Shown here: in pieces, positions 17,157 to 24,787 of the stretch
Numbering within the stretch: the first letter of the stretch is position 1
How the letters are laid out: the number at the start of each line of letters is the position of its first letter
From: Ignavibacteria bacterium
Lineage (GTDB): Bacteria > Bacteroidota > Ignavibacteria > Tepidaquicellales > OLB5
Reading direction: 5' to 3'
NCBI GenBank assembly: GCA_017303675.1
Contig: JAFLBX010000001.1
Location: forward strand, 62,001 to 126,000
DNA: 64,000 nucleotides
Notes under the pieces: generated by a model
Database searches by the model: none
Told to the model about the DNA's origin: nothing
Seen by the model: only the letters and a program-made list of their open reading frames with translations
Translations under genes and position numbers: made by a program

Positions 17157-17186
17157 AACTCTGTTTCTCTGATTCTCTGTTGTTAA
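17157..17186. repeat. Right inverted repeat of the GxxExxY unit
   Basis: AACTCTGTTTCTCTG followed by ATTCTCTGTTGTTAA lies 2 bp after the GxxExxY stop and is the inverted partner of 16729-16757. A third, solo copy is at 3461-3491. Confidence 0.7.
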
Positions 17187-17202
17187 ATAATTTGTAATAA
17201 AA

Positions 17203-17658
17203 ATGAATATGTCGACACACGAAATATGGATGCAGTATGCTTACAGGGAAGCGGAAAAAGCCTATGAAAAGGGAGAAATTCCGATTGGCGCTGTAATTGT
17301 TTTTGATAACATGATAATCGGCAAAGGACATAACCAGGTTGAAACATTAAAAGATCCTACCGCTCATGCTGAGATAATTGCGATCACATCTGCTGCAGAA
17401 TACCTCACTTCTAAAGTACTGCTGGGCTGTACAATGTATGTAACACTTGAGCCGTGTTCTATGTGTGCCGGAGCTATAGTTCTCGCAAAGCTGGAAGGCT
17501 TGTATTTCGGAGCGTATGATAACAAATCAGGCGCATGCGGAAGCGTGCTGAATATTACGAATAATAAAGCTCTTAACCATCAGCTAAGTGTAACAGGTGG
17601 AATAATGGACGCCAAATGCGGTGAGCTGATAAGAAGCTTTTTTGATGTGAAGAGATGA
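17203..17658 (+). CDS. tadA: tRNA-specific adenosine deaminase
   Basis: The 151-residue protein has the zinc-deaminase motifs HAE (His55, Glu57) and PCSMC (Cys85, Cys88). TadA converts A34 to inosine in the tRNA-Arg(ACG) anticodon. Length is normal. An internal ATG two codons downstream (17209) is an equally good start. It lies after the repeat-bounded GxxExxY gene. Confidence 0.94.
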   Translation: MNMSTHEIWMQYAYREAEKAYEKGEIPIGAVIVFDNMIIGKGHNQVETLKDPTAHAEIIAITSAAEYLTSKVLLGCTMYVTLEPCSMCAGAIVLAKLEGLYFGAYDNKSGACGSVLNITNNKALNHQLSVTGGIMDAKCGELIRSFFDVKR

Positions 17659-17686
17659 TCTGGTTTTACTTTTAAGTACTTTTTTT

Positions 17687-17718
17687 GAGATTGCTTCGCC
17701 GCTTACGCTCCTCGCAAA
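17687..17718. repeat. Dispersed palindromic repeat 'gagattgcttcg...cctcgcaaa', copy 2
   Basis: Second copy of the 3356-3387 element, located between tadA and the MATE gene. It differs at a few positions in the middle. Confidence 0.65.
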
Positions 17719-17735
17719 TAACTTAAATATTTATA

Positions 17736-19133
17736 TTGCTAACAACTTCAGGAAATTTAAATAAACAGATTGTAAGGCTTGCATGGCCGGTATTTCTTCA
17801 GAACCTGGGCCGAAGCCTTGCAGTTGCTATACTTGATTCATACTGGATAGGAAAAATTTCCAGCGAGCATCTTGCAGCGCTGGCTGTTGGCACATTTCTT
17901 TCATGGGGCGCATTTGCATTGGGCGAGCTTGTGCCGATAGGCACGAATGCACTTGTATCACAATCAGTCGGCGCAAAGGATGAAGATTCTGCACGGCATG
18001 TTGGTACGCTAAATCTGGTTAATTCTGTGATCTGGGGACTTTTGATAGCTGCTGTTATGATCCCTTTATTGCCGGTTTTATACGGATTCACAAATCTGGA
18101 TGCCCCTAAGGCAGTACTTGCGAACGAATATCTGTTCCCAATACTGGTATTGCTGCCGGCAATTATATTGTTTGAATCCGGCAGTGCAATATTCCGCGGC
18201 CACGGAAATACGCAGACCCCGTTCAGATTATTGCTTGTGGTGTTTGCTTTAAAAATAATCCTTTCTCCCCTGTTAATATTTACATTTGATCTCGGTATCC
18301 GCGGTGCATCTATTGCTACAATGACATCTTATGGAAGCGTGTTTTTAATAATGCTTATACTGCTGAAGAAAAAAGGATTTATAACTTCAGTACAAAAGAA
18401 GTTTTCAAAAATAATAAAGGATGTTAAGTTCAACTGGAAGGTTACAAAGGAAACCATAAAGATAGGCTTACCGCTTTCGCTGGAAGGACTTGCTTTCTCA
18501 TTCATTTATATTTTTGTGAGCCGCTATGTGGCTGATTTTGGCACAACTGGGCTCGCAGCGCTCGGAATAGGCCACCGCTCAGAGGCTATACCCTACCAGG
18601 TTGGCGAAGCGTTTGCAATTACAGCATCAATTGTTGTAGGGCAGAATATCGGCGCAGGTAATATTGAACGGGCAAACAAAGGAGCCTGGCGAGTATTATA
18701 TCTATCATGGATACCAATGGCTGTATATGGAGTGGTGTTATTCTTTTTCCCTGCACAAATTGCGGGGATATTCACAACCGACCAGTCTGTGATAGAAACT
18801 GCGAAAGTTTATAATATGATAGCGGCATTCAGCATATTTTTTGCAATGAGCGAGCAGATATTTTCAGGCGCGTTTGCGGGAGCGGGAAATTCACTGCCGC
18901 CGCTTGCGATATATCTGCCTGTCACTGCTCTCAGGATACCGCTTGCTGCATTTCTAGCTCCTGAGTATGGTATGAACGGTATCTGGATTGCGATATTTGC
19001 AACATCAATCACTAAGGGTGTATTAATAGCATTCTGGTGGCGGCTTGGCAGATGGAAAAACCGCAAGTTCGCTCTTGGAAAAAAATCTGAGGAACCGGTG
19101 GAATCACCAATAGAGAAGTTTGATATACATTAA
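17736..19133 (+). CDS. MATE-family efflux transporter
   Basis: The 465-residue protein has twelve predicted membrane segments in two similar halves and typical MATE motifs (LAWPVFLQNLGRSL near the N-terminus, GLPLSLEGLAFSF at the start of the second half, AFAGAGNSLPP near the end). Family members export cationic drugs or metabolites in exchange for Na+ or H+. The start is TTG; it aligns well with MATE N-termini. A basic tail follows the last helix. Substrate unknown. Confidence 0.93.
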   Translation: MLTTSGNLNKQIVRLAWPVFLQNLGRSLAVAILDSYWIGKISSEHLAALAVGTFLSWGAFALGELVPIGTNALVSQSVGAKDEDSARHVGTLNLVNSVIWGLLIAAVMIPLLPVLYGFTNLDAPKAVLANEYLFPILVLLPAIILFESGSAIFRGHGNTQTPFRLLLVVFALKIILSPLLIFTFDLGIRGASIATMTSYGSVFLIMLILLKKKGFITSVQKKFSKIIKDVKFNWKVTKETIKIGLPLSLEGLAFSFIYIFVSRYVADFGTTGLAALGIGHRSEAIPYQVGEAFAITASIVVGQNIGAGNIERANKGAWRVLYLSWIPMAVYGVVLFFFPAQIAGIFTTDQSVIETAKVYNMIAAFSIFFAMSEQIFSGAFAGAGNSLPPLAIYLPVTALRIPLAAFLAPEYGMNGIWIAIFATSITKGVLIAFWWRLGRWKNRKFALGKKSEEPVESPIEKFDIH

Positions 19134-19163
19134 AAAAATTATTATCTTAACTAAATTATTTTA

Positions 19164-19802
19164 TTACTTAAATATTTTTTTCATTTCTAAATCTAATATA
19201 TCATCGCTAATAACTCCTTCTATATATTTATTACGTATATTCACCATTTCTTCAGTTAAAGTGTCTTCACGTACCCAACCTTGAGAAGAATATCTTAAAT
19301 TATTCCATAAATAAGCCTCTACCTCATCCAAAAGTTTATAGCCCAAATTAACTTCTTCAATTTTAAATTCTTCCAATTTCATATGTAAATAATCACTTAA
19401 TTTAGCCCAAAATCTTTCTAATTTTTTAAAATCAACAATCGATGTCCATTTATCTTGAGGTAGACCTGAATATTTACACCATAATCGATTAAAAAACAAT
19501 ACTCTTTCGTACTTATCAAAACCACCGGCATTGTTTTTTATTGCTTTTAGCATTTCTTTAACATCACCTGCTTTTCTTTCATCAGATTTTGTAAAACCTT
19601 TTCCATATTTAATAATAAAATGCCACTCAAAGATATAGCGTTCTATTGCTAATCTAAATTCTAAAGCTGAATATAATAATACTTTTTCTATTTTTTTTTC
19701 TATTCCATATCTTTTTAAATCAATTGCATTTATCAAATGGTTTGAAGATAAAACTCCTATTTTAGTATTAATGATTGCTTCAATTGTTTTATGAAATGGC
19801 AT
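19164..19802 (-). CDS. Hypothetical helical protein (accessory pair, gene 2)
   Basis: The 212-residue protein is not recognised. It is soluble, largely helical by composition, with no signal or membrane segment. The gene is clearly more AT-rich than its neighbours and rich in Lys, Ile and Asn codons. It starts 7 bp after the stop of the membrane protein 19810-20568, so the two are probably one operon. Together they sit alone between the MATE gene and the paa regulator, a typical place for acquired accessory genes. A defence or toxin role cannot be shown. Confidence 0.65.
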   Translation of the reverse strand: MPFHKTIEAIINTKIGVLSSNHLINAIDLKRYGIEKKIEKVLLYSALEFRLAIERYIFEWHFIIKYGKGFTKSDERKAGDVKEMLKAIKNNAGGFDKYERVLFFNRLWCKYSGLPQDKWTSIVDFKKLERFWAKLSDYLHMKLEEFKIEEVNLGYKLLDEVEAYLWNNLRYSSQGWVREDTLTEEMVNIRNKYIEGVISDDILDLEMKKIFK

Positions 19803-19809
19803 ATTAGTA

Positions 19810-20568
19810 TTATTTTATTTCTGTAATATTTATCTCATGGAATAACATTTCTTTTTCATTGTCATTCCAAGTTTTATTAAAGTTCAAAATATATTTTTGG
19901 GAAATAGTCTCAGCATTCTCACAACCAACAATAATTTCAAATGAATACGAACCAGGCAATAAACCATTTCTAAAATCTGGGGTTGGCCAATATACTGCTA
20001 AAACAAATACAACATCCCCTTCTATTAATCCTTTTGGCTTAATTTTATTATATTGAGGTTTAGTAATTGAGCCTAAATTACAATATTGATATGTCCCTGG
20101 TGAGATATATGGCCAATACATACGTTGCTTCACTTTTCCATCTAGATCGACTTCATGTGTACTCCACAATAAATTATCTTGTGATAATTCAATTAATTTT
20201 TCATTTTCATCTCGAATATCTTTAATTATTACTTCTACATTTTTAGCACTAATATTCCCAATGTTGTGAATTCGAAATCTAAAATAATATGTATGATAAG
20301 ACCAATGGTAATGACAATCAGGTGGTGATAATATTAAATCACATTTTAGAATTGGTCTTGAAAACCAGCTTCTTATAATATCTTGAAATGATGCTATGAT
20401 ACCAAGAAATGTTGTTGCTATAGTAAGTATTATTGTCCAAAAAACTATTTCCCATTGTGAATCTAAATTATGGTTAAAAAATGTGTATTTACAAAATCTG
20501 TATAAAACTGGAATTATTATTGCTATTAATAGCAGTAAAATTAGTAACTTTATGATTTTATTCTTCAT
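19810..20568 (-). CDS. Hypothetical membrane-anchored protein (accessory pair, gene 1)
   Basis: The 252-residue protein has two membrane helices near the N-terminus (about 6-25 and 42-62), then a ~185-residue domain rich in aromatic residues and beta-strand-like segments (FRFRIHNIGNISAKNVEVII, PGSYSFEIIVGCENAE), which looks like an immunoglobulin-like sandwich facing one side of the membrane. Family not recognised. It is AT-rich like the gene that follows. Likely the first gene of a two-gene transferred operon. Confidence 0.65.
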   Translation of the reverse strand: MKNKIIKLLILLLLIAIIIPVLYRFCKYTFFNHNLDSQWEIVFWTIILTIATTFLGIIASFQDIIRSWFSRPILKCDLILSPPDCHYHWSYHTYYFRFRIHNIGNISAKNVEVIIKDIRDENEKLIELSQDNLLWSTHEVDLDGKVKQRMYWPYISPGTYQYCNLGSITKPQYNKIKPKGLIEGDVVFVLAVYWPTPDFRNGLLPGSYSFEIIVGCENAETISQKYILNFNKTWNDNEKEMLFHEINITEIK

Positions 20569-20657
20569 ATGATAATTTAGTCAATCTTACCCAAAAATTT
20601 TATATAAAAATTTTTCTTTATAAATTTGCTTTTTAATTTGAGGCTTTATATATTTAC

Positions 20658-20671
20658 CTAACAAACGTTAG
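20658..20671. promoter_or_regulatory. Putative TetR operator CTAAC-N4-GTTAG
   Basis: A 5-bp inverted repeat (CTAAC 20658-20662, GTTAG 20667-20671) with a 4-bp spacer lies 32 bp before the TetR gene. Size and position fit autoregulation by a TetR dimer. No second copy was seen in front of paaA. Confidence 0.45.
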
Positions 20672-20703
20672 TAATTTCCACAAATGTTGATTTTTCGAAG
20701 ATA

Positions 20704-21291
20704 ATGGACACTATTTCACGTAAAGAACAGATAATTACCATTTCGGCGAAGCTTTTCAGGCAAAAAGGATATGAGGCAGCTTCAATGCGGGATATTGCTG
20801 CTGAGCTTGGAATTGAAGCGGCGAGTCTTTACAGCCACATAAAAAGCAAGGATGAAATACTCGAAACTATATGTTTCCGTATGGCTGATGAGCTGCTGAA
20901 AGCTATTGATGAAGTAAACGATGTATATTTTAACGCCGAAGAAAAGCTTGCAACTGCTATTAAGAATCACGTTAAAATTGTTACCGGTGATCTTGATTCA
21001 TCGACGGTTTTTCTGAGGGAGTGGCGCAGACTTCCAGAAGGCAAGCTCGGGGAATTCATAAAGCTGCGAAATAAATATGAAGACGGATTTATGCAGATTC
21101 TAATAAACGGCGAGAACGAAAATGTTTTTGAAGCGCCTGATAAAAAGTTCGCAGTGCTTACAATTCTCTCAGCAGTTAACTGGATAACCGAATGGTACAG
21201 TCCGAAAGGTAATATGACACCGGATGAAATATCTGAACATTTGTACAGGTTCATAACAACCGGATTGAAAGTAAAGGCTCTCCAATCCTGA
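20704..21291 (+). CDS. TetR/AcrR-family regulator, probably of the paa genes
   Basis: The 195-residue protein has an N-terminal TetR helix-turn-helix (about residues 10-55: TISAKLFRQKGYEAASMRDIA, EAASLYSHIKSKDEIL-type) and a helical ligand domain with a TetR C-terminal-like segment. It lies 169 bp before paaA in the same direction. By analogy with other TetR-type regulators of phenylacetate and acyl-CoA catabolism it may sense an aryl- or acyl-CoA (inference). A possible operator is at 20658-20671. Confidence 0.88.
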   Translation: MDTISRKEQIITISAKLFRQKGYEAASMRDIAAELGIEAASLYSHIKSKDEILETICFRMADELLKAIDEVNDVYFNAEEKLATAIKNHVKIVTGDLDSSTVFLREWRRLPEGKLGEFIKLRNKYEDGFMQILINGENENVFEAPDKKFAVLTILSAVNWITEWYSPKGNMTPDEISEHLYRFITTGLKVKALQS

Positions 21292-21305
21292 GCCCGACAA
21301 CAAGT

Positions 21306-21332
21306 GGAGGACAACCTCCGGGAAGATTCCCG
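21306..21332. repeat. Two adjacent small hairpins after the TetR gene
   Basis: GGAGG-ACAA-CCTCC (21306-21319) and CGGGAA-GA-TTCCCG (21319-21332) abut each other. There is no T-tract, so a terminator is unlikely. They may be another palindromic element or an RNA structure in the paa leader. Confidence 0.5.
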
Positions 21333-21430
21333 AAACAATTGTAAAATCCGGTAATTTATAATTAAATATTTACAGAATTAAATAAAAGAACAAATATTAA
21401 CAAATTTTAAATAATATAAACAGCAGCAGT

Positions 21431-21455
21431 GAGATCCTTCGCTGCGCTCAGGATA
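21431..21455. repeat. Palindromic repeat abutting the paaA start
   Basis: GAGATCCTTCGCTGCGCTCAGGAT forms an imperfect hairpin (ATCCT/AGGAT) and ends 6 bp before the paaA ATG. Its AGGAT end may serve as the ribosome binding site of paaA. In style it matches the other intergenic palindromes here. Confidence 0.55.
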
Positions 21456-21460
21456 AAAAA

Positions 21461-22450
21461 ATGTACGGAAATGCATACGTAGAATTATCAGATAAGGCTA
21501 AGAGCCTTATTGAGGGCGAAGACCCGCAGAAGCTTGCTGAGTTTGAAGCACGCATAGCAGCAGGCGAGAAAATTGAGCCAAAAGACTGGATGCCTAAAGC
21601 TTACCGGAAGCAGCTTATCCGCATGATAGAGCAGCATGCTCACAGCGAAATTATAGGCGCATTGCCGGAAGGCACATGGATAACCAGAGCACCGGGCTTC
21701 AGGCGTAAGCTTGCGCTTATGGCCAAGGTTCAGGATGAAGTTGGTCACGCTCAATTGCTTTACAGCGCAGCTGAAACACTCGGCAAAACACGAGAAGATA
21801 TGATAAATGATCTTATCAACGGTAAATCAAAGTACTCAAATGTTTTCAATTACCCTGCTATGACCTGGGCTGATACTGCAATCATAGCCTGGCTGATTGA
21901 TGCCGGGGCGATAATAAACCAGGTAACAAATTCAAAAGGTTCATACGGTCCATACTGCCGCGCGCTCGAAAGAATTTGCAGCGAGGAATCGTTTCATTTA
22001 AAATACGGACATGATAATGTTGTATTCCTTGCAACAGGAACACCTCAGCAGCGTGAAATGGTTCAGGAAGCATTAAACCGCTGGTGGCAGCCAATTATGC
22101 ATTTCCACGGCCCGCCGGATAAAGCAAGCGACCACACCGAAATATTAATGAGATGGAAAGTTAAAATGGCTTCCAATGACGATATGCGCCACAGGTTCCT
22201 TGAAGAATATGTACCTAAAATTTGGGATCTTGGATTAACGATACCTGATCAGAAATTAAAGAAGAACGAACAGACAGGAAAGTGGGAATATACAGAACCT
22301 GACTGGGAGGAATTCAAACGTGTTATAAACGGAGATGGTCCATGCAATAAAGAGCGGCTGCAGGTAAGAAGATGGGCTGAAGAAAAAGGCGCTTGGGTGA
22401 GAAGAGCGCTTTTGAAAGCCGAATCCAAGTATACTATTCCATTAGCTTAA
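21461..22450 (+). CDS. paaA: Phenylacetyl-CoA epoxidase, catalytic subunit PaaA
   Basis: The 329-residue protein has the ferritin-like di-iron core of PaaA with ExxH motifs at Glu93/His96 (QDEVGHAQ) and Glu176/His179 ([10 protein letters not shown]). It is the catalytic subunit of the multicomponent monooxygenase that converts phenylacetyl-CoA to the ring-1,2-epoxide, the committed step of aerobic phenylacetate breakdown. Length is normal. paaB follows only after an inserted four-helix-bundle gene; paaC and paaD come next. Dependent on O2, so the organism can live at least micro-aerobically. Confidence 0.96.
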   Translation: MYGNAYVELSDKAKSLIEGEDPQKLAEFEARIAAGEKIEPKDWMPKAYRKQLIRMIEQHAHSEIIGALPEGTWITRAPGFRRKLALMAKVQDEVGHAQLLYSAAETLGKTREDMINDLINGKSKYSNVFNYPAMTWADTAIIAWLIDAGAIINQVTNSKGSYGPYCRALERICSEESFHLKYGHDNVVFLATGTPQQREMVQEALNRWWQPIMHFHGPPDKASDHTEILMRWKVKMASNDDMRHRFLEEYVPKIWDLGLTIPDQKLKKNEQTGKWEYTEPDWEEFKRVINGDGPCNKERLQVRRWAEEKGAWVRRALLKAESKYTIPLA

Positions 22451-22452
22451 AT

Positions 22453-22488
22453 TCAGATTACATATTTCAAATTACAAATTGCAAATTT
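22453..22488. repeat. Left inverted repeat of the four-helix-bundle unit
   Basis: The AT-rich segment contains ATTTCAAATTACA (22464-22476), whose exact reverse complement is at 22895-22907 on the other side of the small gene. It also shares 19 of 20 bases (CATATTTCA..TTACAAATT) with a solo copy at 34166-34196. Confidence 0.65.
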
Positions 22489-22510
22489 AAAAAATAACTT
22501 ATAAAATTAA

Positions 22511-22885
22511 ATGGCAAAGATACAAAGATTTGAAGATTTAGAAGTTTACAAAAATGCATTAGACATATCTGTTTATGTTTATGAATTAACTTCACAAGGA
22601 AAATTATCAAAAGATTACGGATTAAAGGATCAAATAACGAGAGCAGCTGTTTCAATATCAAATAATATTGCCGAAGGTTTTGAATACGATAATAAGAAGG
22701 ATTTCATAAAGTTTTTAAGGTATTCAAAGGGTTCAACAGGCGAAGTCAGAAATATGCTAAATTTACTGGTAAGGATAGAATTTATTGAAAAAGACAGGTA
22801 TTCCTTTTTATACGAAAAAGTATCTTCCCTTTCTAAACAATTATTTGGTTTTATCCAATATTTAAAAAATTACAATAATAAGTAA
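22511..22885 (+). CDS. Four-helix-bundle protein of the 23S rRNA intervening-sequence (IVS) family
   Basis: The 124-residue protein has the family signature: 'FEDLEVYKNALDISVYVYEL' start, 'DYGLKDQITRAAVSISNNIAEGF', 'FIKFLRYSKGSTGEVRNML' and a C-terminal helix. Relatives are encoded in intervening sequences of 23S rRNA, and the fold is shared with the accessory protein Avd of diversity-generating retroelements; molecular function is unclear. Here it splits paaA from paaB. It is flanked by inverted copies of an AT-rich repeat. No reverse transcriptase or rRNA gene is near. Likely an inserted one-gene element. Confidence 0.9.
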   Translation: MAKIQRFEDLEVYKNALDISVYVYELTSQGKLSKDYGLKDQITRAAVSISNNIAEGFEYDNKKDFIKFLRYSKGSTGEVRNMLNLLVRIEFIEKDRYSFLYEKVSSLSKQLFGFIQYLKNYNNK

Positions 22886-22913
22886 TCTGAAATCTGTAAT
22901 TTGAAATTAGCAA
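22882..22913. repeat. Right inverted repeat of the four-helix-bundle unit
   Basis: GTAATCTGAAATCTGTAATT and the following TGAAATTAGC contain TGTAATTTGAAAT (22895-22907), the exact reverse complement of the core in 22453-22488. It begins in the stop-codon region of the small gene and ends just before paaB. Confidence 0.65.
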
Positions 22914-22914
22914 T

Positions 22915-23331
22915 ATGAAAAAATCAATAGATCCAAGAATTAACCGGCTCGAACTGCCCGCAAATGAAGACGGGAAAGAAGTGCTTGATGAGCTGGAGCA
23001 ATGGGAGACTTACGAAGTTTTCCACCAGAAAAAGCGCGGAGACCAGCATGTGCATGTTGGAATTGTTCATGCAGCATCAGCTGAAATGGCGCTGCTGCTT
23101 GCTAAAGAGCAGTATGCCCGCAGAAGGCAGACATCAAATCTCTGGGTTGTTAAAACCCGTGATGTGACTGCAACTTCATACGATGATTCAGATATATTTG
23201 AAACTACCCCTGAAAAAACATACCGTGAAGCAAGCGATTATTACTGTATGGACAGGATCAGGAAATACCAGCAGGAACACGGCATTAAAGACCGCAAGGA
23301 AGACAGAAGAAAGAAAAAGGAGTCTGCTTAA
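22915..23331 (+). CDS. paaB: Phenylacetyl-CoA epoxidase subunit PaaB
   Basis: The 138-residue protein matches PaaB: 'WETYEVFHQKKRGDQHVHVGIVHAAS', 'ALLLAKEQYARRRQTSNLWVV' and a conserved 'YDDSDIFETTPEKTYREASDY'. PaaB bridges PaaA-PaaC complexes in the epoxidase. The last ~30 residues are a basic tail. paaC begins 2 bp after the stop. The upstream distance to paaA is enlarged by the inserted four-helix-bundle gene. Confidence 0.94.
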   Translation: MKKSIDPRINRLELPANEDGKEVLDELEQWETYEVFHQKKRGDQHVHVGIVHAASAEMALLLAKEQYARRRQTSNLWVVKTRDVTATSYDDSDIFETTPEKTYREASDYYCMDRIRKYQQEHGIKDRKEDRRKKKESA

Positions 23332-23333
23332 AA

Positions 23334-24104
23334 ATGCAATACAATGAAACAGAACTTAAAGCAGTAAAAGAGTTTTTATACAAAATAGCTGATGACCAGC
23401 TTATAATAGGCCACAGGAACAGTGAATGGACAGGGCTGGGTCCGCTGGTAGAAGAAGACATTGCTTTTTCCTCGATCGCCCAGGATAAAATTGGGCAGGC
23501 ACAGCATATATATGAAATTCTCCACACACTTGGCGAAGCTGATGCCGATACAATAGCGTTCACACGCAATGCCGCGGATTTCAAAAGCTGCCATTTAGTT
23601 GAATATCCGATCGGTGAATATGATTTCAGCTTAATGCGTAATTTTTTGTTTAACCACGCCGAAAAAATAAGATTTGAAATGCTTGCGGATACTTCCCTGG
23701 AGCAGCTTGCAAAGCTGGCAAAGAAATACCGCGGAGAGATTAAATACCATACTATGCATTCAGATACATGGATCACGCAGCTTGGCAGGGCCAACGAAGA
23801 AAGCCATGCAAGGATGCAGACAGCACTTAATGAAACCTTCAATCTTGCGCTTGGAATTTTTGAAGAAAGTGAATTTGCGGGTAACTTAAAAGAATTGAAT
23901 ATATTCGAAGGTGAATCTGCACTACAAAACAGGTGGCTTGAAGCAATTACTCCCCTGCTTGAAAAAGCTTCATTGGTTATCCCCGAAAGATCAGCATGGC
24001 AGCCGGTTTACGGCGGAAGAAAGGGATATCACACAGAATACCTGGAACCAATGCTCGAGGAAATGGGCGAAGTTTTCAGGCTTGATCCAAAAGCGGAATG
24101 GTAA
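23334..24104 (+). CDS. paaC: Phenylacetyl-CoA epoxidase subunit PaaC
   Basis: The 256-residue protein has the PaaC ferritin-like fold: 'DDQLIIGHRNSEWTGLGPLVEEDIAFSSIAQDKIGQA' near the start and 'EIKYHTMHSDTWITQLGRANEES' in the second half. PaaC is the structural partner of PaaA. Length is normal. paaD follows after a 112-bp gap filled by repeat and hairpin sequence. Confidence 0.95.
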   Translation: MQYNETELKAVKEFLYKIADDQLIIGHRNSEWTGLGPLVEEDIAFSSIAQDKIGQAQHIYEILHTLGEADADTIAFTRNAADFKSCHLVEYPIGEYDFSLMRNFLFNHAEKIRFEMLADTSLEQLAKLAKKYRGEIKYHTMHSDTWITQLGRANEESHARMQTALNETFNLALGIFEESEFAGNLKELNIFEGESALQNRWLEAITPLLEKASLVIPERSAWQPVYGGRKGYHTEYLEPMLEEMGEVFRLDPKAEW

Positions 24105-24111
24105 ATTGGGG

Positions 24112-24194
24112 TTAGGTGTCAGGTTACAAGTGACAAGTTCATAGCAAAAAAGCATCCCGCTGAGCAGAAAAGCGGGACCAGCATAAAGCGCTGG
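24112..24194. repeat. Repeat and hairpins between paaC and paaD
   Basis: A 'ggtgtcaggttacaagtgacaag' type word repeat (24112-24140) is followed by two hairpins: TCCCGCT/AGCGGGA (24155-24161, 24171-24177) and CCAGC/GCTGG (24178-24182, 24190-24194). There is no T-tract, so read-through to paaD is expected. The word repeat resembles the one at 26191-26242 in inverted orientation. Confidence 0.5.
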
Positions 24195-24216
24195 AAAGGC
24201 AAAAAAACAGAAGTAA

Positions 24217-24720
24217 ATGAGATTTGGTACTTTGGTAAATATTACAAAAGAAGATGTACTTGAAGCTCTTCAGGATGTAAAAGATCCGGAGATACCTACA
24301 ATTAGTGTTGTTGATCTTGGAATTATAAGGAATGTTGAAGTTGGTGAACGAATAATAAAAATTACAATGACCCCTACATTTTCCGGCTGCCCGGCGCTTA
24401 AGATAATGGAAAATATGGTGAAGGAAAAGATCACAGAGCTTACGGCACTGGATGTTGAAGTTACTACTAATTTTGATACGCAATGGAACACAAACATGAT
24501 CACAGAAAAAGGGCTGGAAGGCTTGAAAAAGCACGGACTGGCACCTCCGCTGCGGCATGAAGGTTTAGTACAGATAGATATGATAACGCATGCTGAATGT
24601 CCTTTATGCGGAAGTACTAATACGGTAATTAAGAGTCCGTTTGGCCCTACACTTTGCCGCTCCCTTCATTACTGCAATGATTGCCTTAATGCATTCGAAC
24701 AGTTCAAACCGGTTGAATAA
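24217..24720 (+). CDS. paaD: Phenylacetyl-CoA epoxidase assembly subunit PaaD
   Basis: The 167-residue protein has an N-terminal MIP18/DUF59 domain (LQDVKDPEIPTISVVDLGII, TMTPTFSGCPA) and a C-terminal four-cysteine metal site (CPLCGS ... CNDCLNAFEQFKP). PaaD is thought to help place iron or Fe-S in the epoxidase complex. The reductase gene paaE, which usually follows, is absent: a strong terminator ends the operon 18 bp later. Confidence 0.93.
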   Translation: MRFGTLVNITKEDVLEALQDVKDPEIPTISVVDLGIIRNVEVGERIIKITMTPTFSGCPALKIMENMVKEKITELTALDVEVTTNFDTQWNTNMITEKGLEGLKKHGLAPPLRHEGLVQIDMITHAECPLCGSTNTVIKSPFGPTLCRSLHYCNDCLNAFEQFKPVE

Positions 24721-24738
24721 TTCAAAATATTATTTATA

Positions 24739-24772
24739 AAAAAAGCGTTCATAAGATTATGAACGCTTTTTT
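24739..24772. terminator. Bidirectional terminator between paaD and the leftward lipoprotein gene
   Basis: A 16-bp perfect stem (24739-24754 with 24757-24772) around GCGTTCATAA, with A- and T-runs on both sides, can end transcription from either strand. Confidence 0.9.
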
Positions 24773-24787
24773 GTTACTATCCAATTA

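Noticed and set aside
22511-22885. Diversity-generating retroelement accessory gene (Avd)
   Set aside because: No reverse transcriptase, template or variable repeat is in the window; the sequence fits the IVS-type branch.
23285-23842. 185-codon open frame on the minus strand
   Set aside because: It is antisense to paaB/paaC, which are well conserved; the product has no domain.
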